NCBI RefSeq assembly: GCF_036323735.1
Contig: NC_086022.1
Coordinates: 69,910,202 to 69,974,201 of the forward strand
Origin: Rattus norvegicus
Taxonomy: Eukaryota > Chordata > Mammalia > Rodentia > Muridae
Reading direction: 5' to 3'
Length of the DNA stretch: 64,000 bases
A model generated the notes under the pieces. The model did no database searches and was not told the origin of the DNA. It saw only the letters and a list, made by a program, of their open reading frames with translations. Position 1 is the first letter of the stretch. Each line of letters opens with the position of its first letter. Both the position numbers and the translations under genes were made by a program. Shown here piece after piece: positions 24,146-35,474 of this stretch.

Positions 24146-24280
24146 AGACCTATAATTTCAGAGCTCAGGAGGGTGAGACACAAAGATTGTCATGAGTCTG
24201 AGGCCAGCCTAGACAATATACAAAACGGAGGCAAGCCGGGGCTATCTCAAAAGATCCTGTCTCAAAACAACAATAAGATA
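24146..24280 (+). repeat. Old B1/proto-B1 SINE
   Basis: CCTATAATTTCAGAGCTCAG, then GAGTCTGAGGCCAGCCTAGA, then GATCCTGTCTCAAAACAACA match the B1 internal promoter-to-tail order. The first bases of the family are missing or strongly diverged. Confidence 0.8.
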
Positions 24281-24284
24281 AACC

Positions 24285-25835
24285 ATTTAAAAGTTCTGTT
24301 TACTGATTCAGCCATTCTCTTAGCCTCAGGGCATGCACATGGCCTGTGTACAACGTGGGCTATTCATGAAATCATCATGTTTAATACATCGCATTTAGAA
24401 GGGTAACTCGGATAGCTTGCCTATTCGTCCAGCATGTTCATGAGCTGTTTGGGAGGCAGACTGCTTGGCACTCAACAGAGCAATCAGTGCAAATGCACAA
24501 ACTGCATTGGGTTTTGAAAGGTCTATACTCTTTATAAGTAGGGAGAAGCCTGTGTGGTTGGAAACCAGCAGTTCTCTATTCTTGTGAGTTTGGATGATGT
24601 TTGACTTAGGTCGTAGAGAGAACATGGGGTCATCATATTTCAATGGCCTCATGGGGGAACCCCTGTCCTTAGTGGCACTCCTCCTTGGGTCACAAGTTTT
24701 CCAAGGCTGTCCCAATGTTACTTAGATTTCAAGGTGAGTTTGTCTGATCTGCCCTCATGGTGTGCACTTCCTGTTCGTGTATCCCCAGTGACCATCTGAT
24801 GGAATCAGCTTGTCCTCTGTCAGGAAGAAATGATGTCTCCATGCTGTCTTTGAAACATACTGTTGCTGCAGTGATTAAATGATGGCAGTGTGAAGTCCCT
24901 CCAACCATAGCACATGGTCAATACTGCCTAAATGGTGTCATTGCTTTGTAGCTAGGTACAGTGTCATTCTCTAAGGATAAGAGGAGAGAAGTGCAAGGCC
25001 AATGCTTTCTATAGAAGTCCTGTTCAGAGATAAATTGCCCATAAGCCTGATGTACGATGCCCTGGAATAAAGACAAGTATCCTAACAGTGCAACAGTCCT
25101 TTATAGTTCTGACTGAGAATGGTGGGCCCAGGACATCTACAACAGCTGGAACTGGTAGACCATACAATCCATGCTGTTTATCGATACTTATGGACATCAT
25201 TCTGCAAAACGTTGGGTTTTATTTGTTCTGAGCCATTTACGACAGAGTATGTGGATAGATTCAGATGGCTGAATGGAAAAAAAAACTGTTTTGTTTTGTT
25301 TTTCCCAGTGGTGTGGGGCGATCGGTGTCTCAAGAGTCAAGCTTATCCTGGGCCCAGATCCCTGAATGGTTATCCTTTGTGGCTATATACCACGGGCCAT
25401 GTTGGGATCCCCTTTTTTTGGTGTTGTATCAAAATGCTTTGTTAAGTAGAGGTTTACTTAGCTCCAATTTCTGTAGCTACCGTTTCTGTAGCTTCCAGAG
25501 TATGGTATCAACATCTGTCCTGCTCTGGTGAAGATCTCAAAACTGGTGGTATCACAGTGGTAGAAGCAAACAGAGAAAAGACTATCAAAAGACAGGAAGC
25601 AAGATGTACCTCCTTTATACCAATCAAATTCTGTTAGAACTCCCCCAACATGGGAGGTAGCTTTAATCTCCTCTGAGAACATGGTCCCCCGTATCTATCC
25701 ATCTTTACTAACTCCTGTCTCTTAAAGTTCCCTACCTTCACACTGCTATACTGGTGGTCAAGCCTTTAGCATGTGCAACTTTGGGGTACAAGCTCAAACA
25801 GTACACAAACAAGAATGTCCCTTAATTTTGACAGT
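24285..25835. other. Unique intronic sequence
   Basis: No repeat family, exon or RNA gene recognised across about 1.5 kb. Confidence 0.4.
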
Positions 25836-25837
25836 TC

Positions 25838-25970
25838 TGAGGTAAACGATGTCAGCACTGTTTTTACGGATAGGAAAACTGAGGCTTGAGGATGGCCAGA
25901 GTTACATGACAGACACGAACCAGTTCTCAAGCTAAGTAATTGGGTCTAAGTTCTTAATGTTCAGTTGTAG
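25838..25970 (-). repeat. MIR SINE fragment
   Basis: TTTTTACGGATAGGAAAACT, then GAGGCTTGAGGATGGCCAGA, then GTTACATGACAGACACGAAC and CAGTTCTCAAGC parallel the MIR reverse complement (ttttacagatgaggaaactgaggc...gtcacacagc...gaacccag). Confidence 0.7.
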
Positions 25971-25974
25971 CTGT

Positions 25975-26669
25975 AATTGCTGAAGTCTTTGGCTTTTCTT
26001 TAGGCAGTGATGCTGTCACAAAAAAAAAGTGTTTAATGGCAATGTCCTTATTATCTTTGATAATAATGATGTCCTAAACCAGTGATAGCCAACAAAATAT
26101 ATAACCTTAGCACCTTCGGATGTCACTCATGGTGCCACATCAGGACAGCTTTGTGATGGCCCCATCTCTGCGTTCTACAGTTCTCGAATTGTTCGGGGTA
26201 TAGACATCTGTTGTTTCTGCTTTTCTGCAGAAAGCTGACTCTACAGCACACGATTCGTTCCCCTCTTCCCATCTACACGGTTGCTTCCTTCAGTGTTCCT
26301 TGCTTATTCTTATCCCTGAAAGACACTGACTCAAAGCTTGCTTGGGGGTACGTATGACATCACTAAGGACCCAAGAAACTAACTAAATGAGAGACTTTTT
26401 TCGGTATGTCTTGTCAATCGTGAGCAGAGATGGAGAAGATGCTCTGTTCTCCTAAGGGTCCTTGAATCTGTTTCCATGGCACTCTTGGGTCATCTCACCC
26501 ATGGGCGATCAATGTGCTGCATCTTCAGAGCTGCTGTATTTCACAGTGGCTGCTGCTGAGGGCACTTGCTTTGTGGGAACAAAATGTCTCCAGGAGGGAC
26601 AACTTCGGGTAGATGACACTGAAAACAGCCTTTGAACATCCTCCATCACTGTATCCCTCATTAAAGTCC

Positions 26670-26672
<3 letters not shown>
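25975..26672. other. Unique intronic sequence
   Basis: No recognised repeat, exon or RNA gene. Confidence 0.4.
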
Positions 26673-26707
<35 letters not shown>

Positions 26708-26735
26708 TGTGTGTGTCTGTGTGTCTGTGTGTCTG
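26673..26735. repeat. (TG)n microsatellite with TGTGTC units
   Basis: About 16 pure TG units followed by imperfect GTGTGTCT repeats. Confidence 0.95.
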
Positions 26736-26799
26736 TAGTATGGTGTGTTATTGTTGTTATTTTAAAGAATACTGTCACTTTCCTCTTTAATGTAAAAGC

Positions 26800-27260
26800 T
26801 AACTATACTTACTGCATGATTTTAGAACCACCAAAAACTATGAAGAACCACATGAAAATCACCCATGATCCTCTCCTTTTACTAGTAACCTTTTTATATA
26901 TTTTCTCTTGGTCCTTTTTTGCTTATTATTATTATCAGTGTTTATGATAATTATAATTATATATCTGGGAGCCAATAGAATATGCAACTTTGCATTTGTT
27001 TTTTTCCAGCATCATTTAATTTCTCCAAAACCATCAGCTTTATGGCCACATAATAGCCCATAATGTGAACATACCATCATTTGTTTAACTGTATCCCAAT
27101 TGTTAGAATAGTTTGGGCTGTTTTCATAAATATGGCTTCTAATGTCTGCAATATGCTTCTCACATAAAAGGACATGGTTGGTCAGCTTGTAACATTTGGA
27201 TATTAATACTTCACCAGAGAATAGCTGTGAAAGTCTTTTGTTTCTCAAACTAATTTCTGA
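26800..27260 (+). repeat. Possible ancient L1/HAL1 fragment
   Basis: AAAATCACCCATGATCCTCT, then TTTATGGCCACATAATAGCC, then ATACCATCATTTGTTTAACT and TCCCAATTGTTAGAATAGTT loosely match an old L1-class 3' region. Divergence is high, so this is tentative. Confidence 0.4.
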
Positions 27261-27264
27261 TAAC

Positions 27265-28384
27265 GATGGATATTTCTTTACAGAAGGCAGTATGCAGCTT
27301 TAATTGAATTCTATTCATCATCTATATTTATTTAATCTCTCTATACCCACATATATAGAATTAAGATGGAAATTATATGTTTAGGTTTCTTAACATAAAC
27401 ATATAACTTTGACAAATAATCCTGCAGAGTGTCATAAATTAGATGAATTATATGTGCCTTTTTTAACTTAATCTATTTCTACCACAACCAATTTCAATGG
27501 ATGGTTCCTTGTCATGGGAAGGCAAGTGACTCTTTGGGGACTGTTAAGGGCTAGGCTGGTTGAACAGGACAGGACAGGAGTGGGAGGATCCTGGGACACA
27601 GGCAGATTCTTCTTGACATAACCAAGGCAGATAGACATGAGGGCAAAGGGTGTCATTCAGAGGGGCGAGCTAGTCATCCGGCCACAGGGCAGAGCATGTG
27701 GAGGAAGAGTGATGGTACTGATAATGAGTCAGACATGGAAACCTCAACTCAATATGCACACTGTGAGCAGAGGAGAGAAACCCGGAGAATCAGGACTCTG
27801 GGCAGGGACCATAAGGAGGAGGGGGTGGAGCTCCTCCTGAAAGGCACTGCACCAATGAACATGTTGTGAAGAAACATTCCGTTTATCCATATGGAAAAAA
27901 CAGTGACAGATAGGCATTAGCCCTAAAACAAAAGTCAGGCGCTGTGACTTCTCTGAGTTACCCAGGAATGAGGGAAAAGGGACCAGGGCCAGAGTGAAGG
28001 CAACACTTCCAGTGGTGAAGAGGAGAGATATATACATTAATTACCATGGTAACAAAAATATAATGGGCTTGGCCATGGATCAGAAATAAAATGAGAATGA
28101 AGAGAACTCAAAATATCACTGACATTTGGAAGTCCTGAGGAAGCTGCCGTCATGAGCATCTGTGGGGTTCTGGGGCACAGGATTCTAATTCTGAAGCTCA
28201 TCAAGAGGGACCTTGAGTATTGAGGGCCAAGCCCAGAAGGAAGTTCTGCATGGCCAAAGTGGACTTAACAGACATTAAATTAGTGTTAATCTCCTGGCTC
28301 ACCTGCTTTCTGTGAGCCACCAGTGCTAGGTGTGGCCTTTGTCAGCTAATCTCCTTCTGATCAATGCAAGTTAAGAGTACATAG
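27265..28384. other. Unique intronic sequence
   Basis: No repeat family or exon recognised. AT-rich to about 27480, then average composition. Confidence 0.4.
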
Positions 28385-28385
28385 G

Positions 28386-28580
28386 GGAACTGGAGAGATA
28401 GCTCAGTGATCAAAAGCACTGGCCACTCTTCTAGAGGACCTCGGTTCAATTCCCATCACCTACATGGCAGCTCACAACTGTCTGTAACTTCAGTCATAGG
28501 GGATCTGAAACCCTCATGTAGATACACATGCAAGCAAAACACCAAAATAATAAATATATAAGTAATGAAAAAATAAAAAG
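28386..28580 (+). repeat. B2/B3-family SINE
   Basis: GGAACTGGAGAGATAGCTCA, then GTGATCAAAAGCACTGGCCA (A-box region), then CGGTTCAATTCCCATCACCT (B box), then ACATGCAAGCAAAACACCAA and an A-rich tail are all present. It is essentially full length and among the better preserved SINEs here. Confidence 0.9.
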
Positions 28581-28721
28581 GGGTATATTTGAAATGTAAT
28601 TGAATTGCAATATAACTGTAAATTTAGAGACATTTATATTCTTAACTTTTTGATAAAGAGAATAAAGTATCCTTAGAAACATTTGTATGTTGGTGAAGTG
28701 TAGCCTCAAATCAGGAAAATC

Positions 28722-28793
28722 TCTCTCTCTCTCTCTCTTTCCCCCTCCTTCCCTCCGTCCCTCCCTCCCTCCTTCCTCCCGTGTATGATGGTG

Positions 28794-28828
<35 letters not shown>
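28722..28828. repeat. Compound (CT)n-(CCCT/CCTT)n-(CG)n(CA)n tract
   Basis: A pyrimidine-only run (28722-28780, apart from one G) is followed after a short spacer by GTGCGCGCGC and a pure CA run (28791-28828). Two different non-B-form-prone motifs therefore sit next to each other. Confidence 0.96.
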
Positions 28829-28829
<1 letters not shown>

Positions 28830-28830
<1 letters not shown>

Positions 28831-29930
28831 CTGTATATCCAAGTGCTAAAAGCACCAGAGGTTTTGACCCTTTCTTCCCTTCTTTACTGAATAGTGTCTC
28901 CAGAAGACAGAAATAAACCTTGAACTTGAGGATTGCTCTGCACTGCCATGTGTGAAGCCACAGGGATTGTGAAGCGCTGATGCATTGCCTCCATATGAAT
29001 GACATACCTATTGTTCCCTTGGAAATCATCTGGGTAGAAAAGGTGTCAATATATAAACATCTCACCTTAAGTATTTTGTCTGTCATCTTTTTTAAATTTA
29101 TGATCCCATTTAGTTTTTTTTTTCTGGCTCGATAAATCCAATACTTGAATTCCATTATGATAACTGAAAAAAAGTTTTGCCCAAATGTTCCTCGTTTTTG
29201 TTTTGAGTTTGCGTGTATCTGCCAATGACCTTGTCCTCATTAGTGAGTGTCTTCTTCAGGCAGGCTCCCAGGAGCTGCCACTGAATAAGACAATAGGGAG
29301 GGTTAAAGGAGAGATTGGCTTACACGGCGACAAAAGGATGGGGATGCTTGTTTCTTGTAAAACAAGACGTGAAGGACATAAAAATATTTACTTCACAAAA
29401 GACCCAACTGCAGGACACCAGCAAAATTCGAAAGTGACTGACTACATATGAAGCATGAAAAATGTTTCTGGCTAGAAGAGATACTTCAAGCGTAGAAAGC
29501 AAACCTCAGAAAATGGCAAGCATTTGAAAATATAAACAAGAAAACCATTAGGCATCACTGTTCAGCCAAACAAATTGAAGCAGCATCCCCTTGCCTAGCT
29601 CAGAGTGAGCTGTGTGTACTGTGCACTGTCAATGGTACCTGGCGCATGACAGGTACCAGGTGAATGTCAGCACCTTCCTCCCCCACTAAGTGACTGTCTG
29701 GGAGAGAGACTGCGGGCTCCTACTCACTTGTGTTCCCATCATTCTGTGGAGAATTAGATTGTCTGTTAGGCACTGAATGTTTTGAGTGATGAAAAGAAGA
29801 AAAGCAAAGCTTTAGTCTGTAAGTGACTGAATGGTGCCAGAAGACATAGAAAGTGAGTGGGAGAGCAGGACAAGGGAATCTTAAGACTACAACCAGCAAC
29901 CTCAAGGGAAGAGCTAGCACCTGCCCCATC
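28830..29930. other. Unique intronic sequence
   Basis: No repeat family, exon or RNA gene recognised. A small 9-bp-stem inverted repeat lies at 29633-29657 (TGGTACCTG/CAGGTACCA). Confidence 0.4.
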
Positions 29931-29933
29931 TGT

Positions 29934-30535
29934 GATGGCTGTTCTTTGCTGTCAACATGACTACATCTGGAATTCACTAAAACCCAATAGGCTAGATACA
30001 CCTGTGAGGGATTTTTTTAAATTATTATTAATTAAAGTGGTTGAAGTGGAAAGACCCATTTTTAATCTACATCTTTTTGAGGTGAGAAGATACACTTTTA
30101 ATGCAGCTCTTTTGAGGTAGGAAGATCCACTTTAATCTGACCATGCCTTCTGATGGCAGCCTATATATAAGACATGGAAGGAGGGAAGTTTGCTCTCTTT
30201 GCAAGTCCATTCCTTCACTGCATTAGAGCCTACGTCTTCAGGATTCTAGCTATGAGCTGTGACATCCAGCCTTGTAGACTGAGGAACTACTGCATGCTTG
30301 GATCTTCAGTTGGTAGGCAGCCATTGTGGACTAGCTGGACCACAGCCTGTAAGCCACTCTAATAATTCCCCCTCTCCCTCTCCCTCTCCCTCTCCCTCTC
30401 CCTCTCCCTCTCCCTCTCCCTCTCCCCCTCCTTCTCCCTCTCCCCCTGCTCTCTGTGTGTGTTCATTCCATCTCTTCTGTTCTTCTAAAGAACCCTGAAT
30501 AAAATACCATCTTTGTATATTAGTGCCTAGAATAC
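29934..30535 (+). repeat. Rodent interspersed repeat, near full length, family not named (LTR-like)
   Basis: TGATGGCTGTTCTTTGCTGT, then ACATGACTACATCTGGAATT, then CACCTGTGAGGGATTTTTTT, then ACATCCAGCCTTGTAGACTG, then GCCACTCTAATAATTCCC and a TCTAAAGAACCCTGAATAAA end occur together in a very abundant rodent repeat. I recognise the text but not the family name with confidence. It contains the hexamer tract at 30367. Confidence 0.6.
30367..30449. repeat. (TCTCCC)n hexanucleotide microsatellite
   Basis: About ten near-perfect units, then degenerate pyrimidine units. It sits where the host rodent repeat normally has a short AATAAATCCC stretch, so it grew inside the element. Confidence 0.97.
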
Positions 30536-30940
30536 CCAACAGAAGGATAGGATTTTGTAAATGAACAAATGATTTAGTCTATCAGTGAATGAGTACATGT
30601 CTAGTACTCAGAGATCTAGCCTACCTCTATGAACTTTTCTTGTAGAATGAGTGATTATGGGCATATGCCTATAAGGGAAGTTGCAGAAGTGATGGAGTGA
30701 GCTGAGTCTAAGCCATATGGCAAGAATAATTGCATCTCCTAACTCTATACTTACTTTTACTTTCTGGACACATCCCCCCATTCTCCAAGCTTTGGTTCCT
30801 TCCTTCTTCCTGCATCTGTCTCCCTCTACAGAATAGGCATGTATGGATGGTCACATCACACTTCTGTTTCTTAGCTTTGATCTCTGAGTGCGCATATAGC
30901 CGTACTTTCTTTGCATTTGCTTAGAATTGAGATACCGATA
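30536..30940. other. Unique intronic sequence, possibly with old LINE remnant
   Basis: A pyrimidine-rich patch at 30760-30840 is vaguely L2-like but cannot be aligned with confidence. Nothing else seen. Confidence 0.3.
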
Positions 30941-30944
30941 ACCT

Positions 30945-31078
30945 AACAATCTTGTAATGTAGTCACTATTCTGATCCCTAATCATCTGTGAAGAAACTCA
31001 GCCTCAGAGAGCCCAAGGTCTCAAGGCTAGGAAGAGGTACAACTGGAACTCAAGCCCAGAGGTCTGACCAGGAACTCA
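30945..31078 (-). repeat. MIR SINE
   Basis: CATCTGTGAAGAAACTCAGC, then CTCAGAGAGCCCAAGGTCTC, then GGCTAGGAAGAGGTACAACT and GGAACTCAAGCCCAGAGGTC match the MIR reverse complement well. Confidence 0.8.
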
Positions 31079-31079
31079 G

Positions 31080-31740
31080 GGTTCATCACCGTCAAGTTCC
31101 TCTGTGTATATTTTCAAGTGGAACCAAGCTGGCTTTTCTGAGTCTGTGTGTGACCGACTCTGAGCATTTGGATAAGGCAAAGAGCCTGTGAAAGTCGAGC
31201 CTGTGATGGCTTCAGTTCATCTCTGGTAATGCTTTTTTCTTCTGCATAGAAGTGAACTCAAGGTTTGCATACATTAAACTCATCTGCCCTTTTCCCCCTT
31301 ACGCTCTGAACACCACCTCCCACTTCTCTCTAGCCAGGTTGCTCGAAAGCATGGTGTTTAGAAAAGAAAGACTTTCTGCTTCTTGCCTCCCCTTCATTCC
31401 TAGTAACCTAGTGAAATTGACTTCTACTAAGAGAGCCCTTGCCAAGGTCACATGGGACCTCTCCTCATTGTGAATCTAGTAAACACCAATGTGACAAGAA
31501 TCTGTGTCTTCATAGACTCTGTTTCTCCTGTGGCTCACCTGATGCCAGGCACACAATGGGTGTTCGGAAAACTCTTGATGAGGGTTTTATGTTGTTATAT
31601 CTGAATTAATCTCAACATCATTATCAATCAGTAAAACCTTTTATGTTTTCCCTCCCACAGTGTCCCTTATATGGATGTTGCTGTGTCATTTTTCGCCATC
31701 CATTCCCATTCTCCTTTTCTTCTCATCTCTTAAATATTGG
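31080..31740. other. Intronic sequence with a possible old LINE-like patch
   Basis: 31290-31480 contains CACCTCCCACTTCTCTCTAG and GCCCTTGCCAAGGTCACATG, which resemble an old mammalian LINE-like text only weakly. No exon recognised. Confidence 0.25.
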
Positions 31741-32066
31741 TGTTGCAAGTCAGTGTGCAATGTCTTCAAAGCACTTTTGCAGTGATTGGTCCAGCTTGTG
31801 GCTCTGTTTTTAGAGGTTTTGCAAACTGGGAGATGAAGCCTGGCTGAAAGATGTAGCTCACTGTGGGGCAGGTCCTCTGTAATGTATAATCTCAAGCCAT
31901 TTCTCTGGGATTTTGGTTTCACAATGAACTGGTCCACCCCACCAAACCTTTCCTGCTGTGGTCAACTGAGTCATCTGAAATGGTGAGCCAAAATAAATAT
32001 TTCCTCCCTGAAGTTGTTTTGGCACAGAATTGTGGTCACAGTGATAAGACAAGTAGCTGATACAAT
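31741..32066 (+). repeat. MaLR-type LTR
   Basis: GGTGAGCCAAAATAAATATT, then TCCTCCCTGAAGTTGTTTTG, then GTCACAGTGATAAGACAAGT and AGCTGATACAA give the characteristic 3' end (agccaaaataaatctttcctcc...gtaactaatacaa). The left part is more diverged, so the start is approximate. Confidence 0.65.
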
Positions 32067-32805
32067 TTGTGTTCAAATTTTACTCTTGACCGTCCTTCCT
32101 TATACTTGTGTGTGATTTTAGGAATCAGGCATTCAATAGACTGTTCCAACTGCATGAGTCACAAGTTACAATCTCAAGCACTAATTCCTTCTCTATATAT
32201 GAGACCCTGACAGTTAACATAACAATGGGCAGGCATCTCTAATTATCTGTCAGTGTACTGGGTACATAATTAACTGAATCTTACATTTTTCTCATAATAT
32301 ATGTCTTTTCATCTTTATTCCGAAGTCTCACCTCCCAACAATAAAGATGTTAAGTACATCATATGTCTCCTTTTCTGCACGCTGGGTGATGATGTCCAAA
32401 TTTTCCCAGTACATGATACAGAAGAATGGAGGTCGTCGTGAGCAGTAGCTATCTCACACCTCTATTACTTATATTGCCATCAAGTGTTGTTAATTACTTG
32501 CTCTTTAGATATCAGTCTAAATTCAAAAACTGCAAAAGTAGGGACTTAGAAGTTATAGTCTGAGAGGTGGGGACTTAGTATCTAAATCAGCATTCTGGGG
32601 AACAGATGAAGTCCCTTTCTAGAGCCGTGTTATTGTGAAGCAGGAGCTGTGTGGCAGGGGTTTGTAGTCACTGTTCCAGGTGGCTGCACTTAGAAGGTGA
32701 CCAAAGTCGTCTCTCTTGGTGGCTTCCTGACTCCATCTTGACTAGCTTCTGCAGTGGTTTCCATTGTAACCCCCTTTTTCACCTCCTTTCATTCTTGTCC
32801 TCTGC
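32067..32805. other. Unique intronic sequence
   Basis: No recognised repeat, exon or RNA gene. Confidence 0.4.
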
Positions 32806-32820
32806 TGTAATATCCCTTTT

Positions 32821-32910
32821 TTTCCTTTTCTTTTTTCCGGAGCTGGGGACCGAACCCAGGCCTTGTGCTTGCTAGGCAAGCGCTCTACCACTGAGCTAAA
32901 TCCCCAACCC
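32821..32910 (-). mobile_element. ID element 1 (tRNA-Ala-derived SINE)
   Basis: On the minus strand it reads GGGTTGGGGATTTAGCTCAG (A box), then the GTGGTAGAGCGCTTGCCTAG segment, a GGTTCGGTCCCC B box and an A-rich tail. One G of the usual CAGGGCC is missing. A 15-bp host duplication TGTAATATCCCTTTT (32806-32820) and TGCAATATCCCTTTT (32911-32925), one mismatch apart, brackets it. Confidence 0.96.
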
Positions 32911-32929
32911 TGCAATATCCCTTTTTTAT

Positions 32930-33309
32930 AGTCACTAAACAATTGTCTTCTTTCCTGCCTTCACAGCTGGCCTTCCTCTTTGAAGCCATAATTATCTTTA
33001 CAAACCGAATGTGCTCCTAACCCCTTCCTCTCCTGATTCCAGGTCAAATCTAAGATCTAAGGATGACACCGTTGTCTAGCATTGGCCAAATGACTGCCTC
33101 ACAAACACAGTTAAACTGAGTAAGACTCTCCATGTTTCCCCTACAACACTGCAGTGGAAAACTGGAGGGGATGTTTCTTTCCTGGAAGAGCATAGCTGGT
33201 CCCAGCAAGTACTTTCTTGTTTCTTAACAGAACATGAAGTCTGATTTGTAGCTTAAGTCAGGGTGTGTAGTAATCATTAGGTGGACATGGTCCACAGTGT
33301 ATGGAGAAC
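32930..33309. other. Unique intronic sequence
   Basis: No recognised repeat, exon or RNA gene. Confidence 0.4.
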
Positions 33310-33670
33310 ATGCAGACTCCTGCTTCATTTCCTTTACATGTGTGATTCCCTCTGCCTGGGAAGCCCATAGGCCCGGTATCTCCCTTCCTCCACTATCCAC
33401 TCAAACACGGTGGTTACAAGAAATCTCTCTAACTCCACAACCCCCTCCCATCCCACCTGCTATCCTTCCACTTCCCTCTTTCATTATTGTCTACCAAATT
33501 TCTCCCTTCCTTGCATATGTTCATATATCTGCATGTGGGTGAGTGTTTAGTTCACCTCTTTCCCTGGATGGTAAATTTCATAGAGCCAGGGTCTTAGTTT
33601 TGTTCACAAGTTTATTTCTTATGCATAGTAGTAACTTGATAACTATGCATAAAATGAGTTAATAAATTAA
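33310..33670 (+). repeat. L2 LINE 3' end
   Basis: GTGATTCCCTCTGCCTGGGA, then TTTCATAGAGCCAGGGTCTT, then TTGTTCACAAGTTTATTTCT and TGCATAGTAGTAACTTGATA follow the L2 3' end (ctctgcctggaatgc...gagggcagggacc...ttgttcactgctgtatcccc...gcacatagtag...) in order. Confidence 0.7.
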
Positions 33671-33689
33671 TGTATTTTATACAACAGAC

Positions 33690-33947
33690 AGTATAGCCAA
33701 GAGATAGCCTACCATGGGAGAAAATGTTCGCTAAGCACACATATGAAAGAATATTAATATCTAAAATATTTAAAGGACTAAAAAAAACTAAATACCAAGA
33801 AATCAAACAGTTCAGGAAATAAATGAGCTAAAGAAGTGAGCAAACAGTTCTCAGAAGATGGTATGCCTTCATTAGACATCAGAATATGCAAATTAAAACT
33901 ACATTGAGAGTCCATCTTAACCCAGTAGCAATGTCAATCATTAAATA
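33690..33947 (+). repeat. Old L1 ORF2 3'-region remnant, part 1
   Basis: ACCATGGGAGAAAATGTTCG, then CATATGAAAGAATATTAATA, then ATCTAAAATATTTAAAGGAC and ATCAGAATATGCAAATTAAA match the end of mammalian L1 ORF2 (atgggagaaaatatttgc...taatatccaaaatatat...caggaaatgcaaatcaaa). The reading frame is broken many times. Confidence 0.75.

Positions 33948-34006
<59 letters not shown>
33948..34006. repeat. (ATG)n trinucleotide microsatellite
   Basis: About 20 uninterrupted ATG units inside the L1 remnant. Apparent Met, His or Ser homopolymers in the different frames are artefacts of the repeat. Confidence 0.98.
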
Positions 34007-34123
34007 AAACAACACTGGCCTGGATGCAGACAAAAGGGAACCCTCCTATGCTTCTGGTAGGAATGTAAATCCAGGCAATTACATGTTTTATTTTTCTCCT
34101 TATTACTTCTCTCTCCCTGAAAT

Positions 34124-34124
<1 letters not shown>

Positions 34125-34172
<48 letters not shown>
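34125..34172. repeat. (AC)n microsatellite
   Basis: About 24 pure AC units inside the L1 remnant. Confidence 0.97.
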
Positions 34173-34175
<3 letters not shown>

Positions 34176-34176
<1 letters not shown>

Positions 34177-34197
34177 TAATAATAATAATAATAATAA
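34176..34197. repeat. (TAA)n microsatellite
   Basis: About seven TAA units immediately after the (AC)n tract. Confidence 0.9.
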
Positions 34198-34334
34198 ACA
34201 ATATATACATAATGAATTTTATTAAGTCAGAAAGAATGAAATTATGTCATTTTCGAGAAAATGGGTACAAAGGGAAATTACCATACTAAAAGAATTAAGC
34301 CAAACTCAGGTAAAAATCTCATGTTCTTTTATTT

Positions 34335-35470
34335 GGGAGTCCTAGATTTATACAGATATATAAAACCATGTATACATATGTGACATAAAAATAGAAGCAA
34401 ACATATCTAGAAGAACAAAGGGAGACATGGGAAGGATCAGAAAGGAGAGGGGGCAGAACAGGAGGAGCATGAGTATTTGAGTATTTATGTGAAAGTATTC
34501 TTATGAAATCCCTCAAAGAATTTATGTCAAAAATAAAAGATAAATGACCCCACAATGGGTCAGTAAAACTACAGGGAAGCAATAGGAGCAAGTAGAGCTC
34601 TCCCAGTCACTGCTGGTTACTAGCAGAGAGGGGGCCATGGTAAGAAAGAGGAGAAAATGTGACTGGGAAGAAGAGCAGACTCTGTTCTCTTATCCACAGT
34701 CTCTCCCATCTGTGTGGGAAGTGCAAGCCTTGTTATCATCTAGTGGATTTATGATACCTTAGCATTCTTAAAAATTGGCTCCATGATGTCTTATTAGTGC
34801 CTTAATAGCATGCTCTTTATTTTCAATTTCCTCTGTCTCTTGGGATAAAGATAGGCTGGCATACTGCAAAGTGGCATTGAGACTTACAACTATTGGAACA
34901 GAATCATCTGGTCTACCCCAGGACTGCCAGGCAGAAAGTTCAATTCACAAAGTAGATACACAAATGCAGGGGGGAAAAGTGTGACTTCTCTAAGGTGCAA
35001 AAACTAGCAGAAAGAAGCAGAAGCCATCCCTGTTCCTCAGGGTAGCCATTCCCCACACCACACCACAGTCGTTTCTACTCTAAAAATGCCACAGTTCCTG
35101 CTCCTATCTCTCCATACACATAGACTTTGGGAAGAAATATCTTTGCTTATTTGAGAATAGACATAAGGGCTCTTTGAGGCCCCTTCACTAGCATCCTTTG
35201 AAAGTAGTATACTGCCATGGCATAATTTAAAAGCCTTTTCAGGACAGGAGCAAAGAACTGCTCATCTTGTATTTCCCATGTTGTTTGGAAAAGTTAGTAC
35301 ACCCTGGGGCTGCTAACTACACACTGGATAATTCTGATGGTAGCTACAGGGTCCATTGTATCTGTGTTCTGTCTTGGAGCCTGACAGTGAACATAAGTGA
35401 TGACAGACATCTGTAGTAGCACTTTACAGTTTACAAAGGACTTTCAAAGATCTCACTTGATCCATGACTC
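34335..35470. other. Intronic sequence, left edge possibly still L1-derived
   Basis: 34335-34600 (AT-rich with AGAACAAAGGGAGACATGGG) could be the rest of the old L1 tail. From 34600 onward no repeat, exon or RNA gene is recognised. Confidence 0.35.
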
Positions 35471-35474
35471 TTGA

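Larger units (their letters stand above)
34007..34330 (+). repeat. Old L1 ORF2/3' remnant, part 2
   Basis: AACACTGGCCTGGATGCAGA, then AAAAGGGAACCCTCCTATGC, then TTCTGGTAGGAATGTAAATC, then AGAATGAAATTATGTCATTT and GAATTAAGCCAAACTCAGGT continue the L1 order (ttggcgaggatgtggagaaaagggaaccc...gtgggaatgtaaat...aaataagccaaactcag). Its middle is replaced by (AC)n and (TAA)n. Confidence 0.75.

Noticed and set aside
30298..30539. Ser-Pro repeat and Gly-Glu repeat frames
   Set aside because: Translation of (TCTCCC)n on either strand.
33879..34289. Frames with long Met, His or Ser runs
   Set aside because: Product of the (ATG)n microsatellite in an L1 relic.
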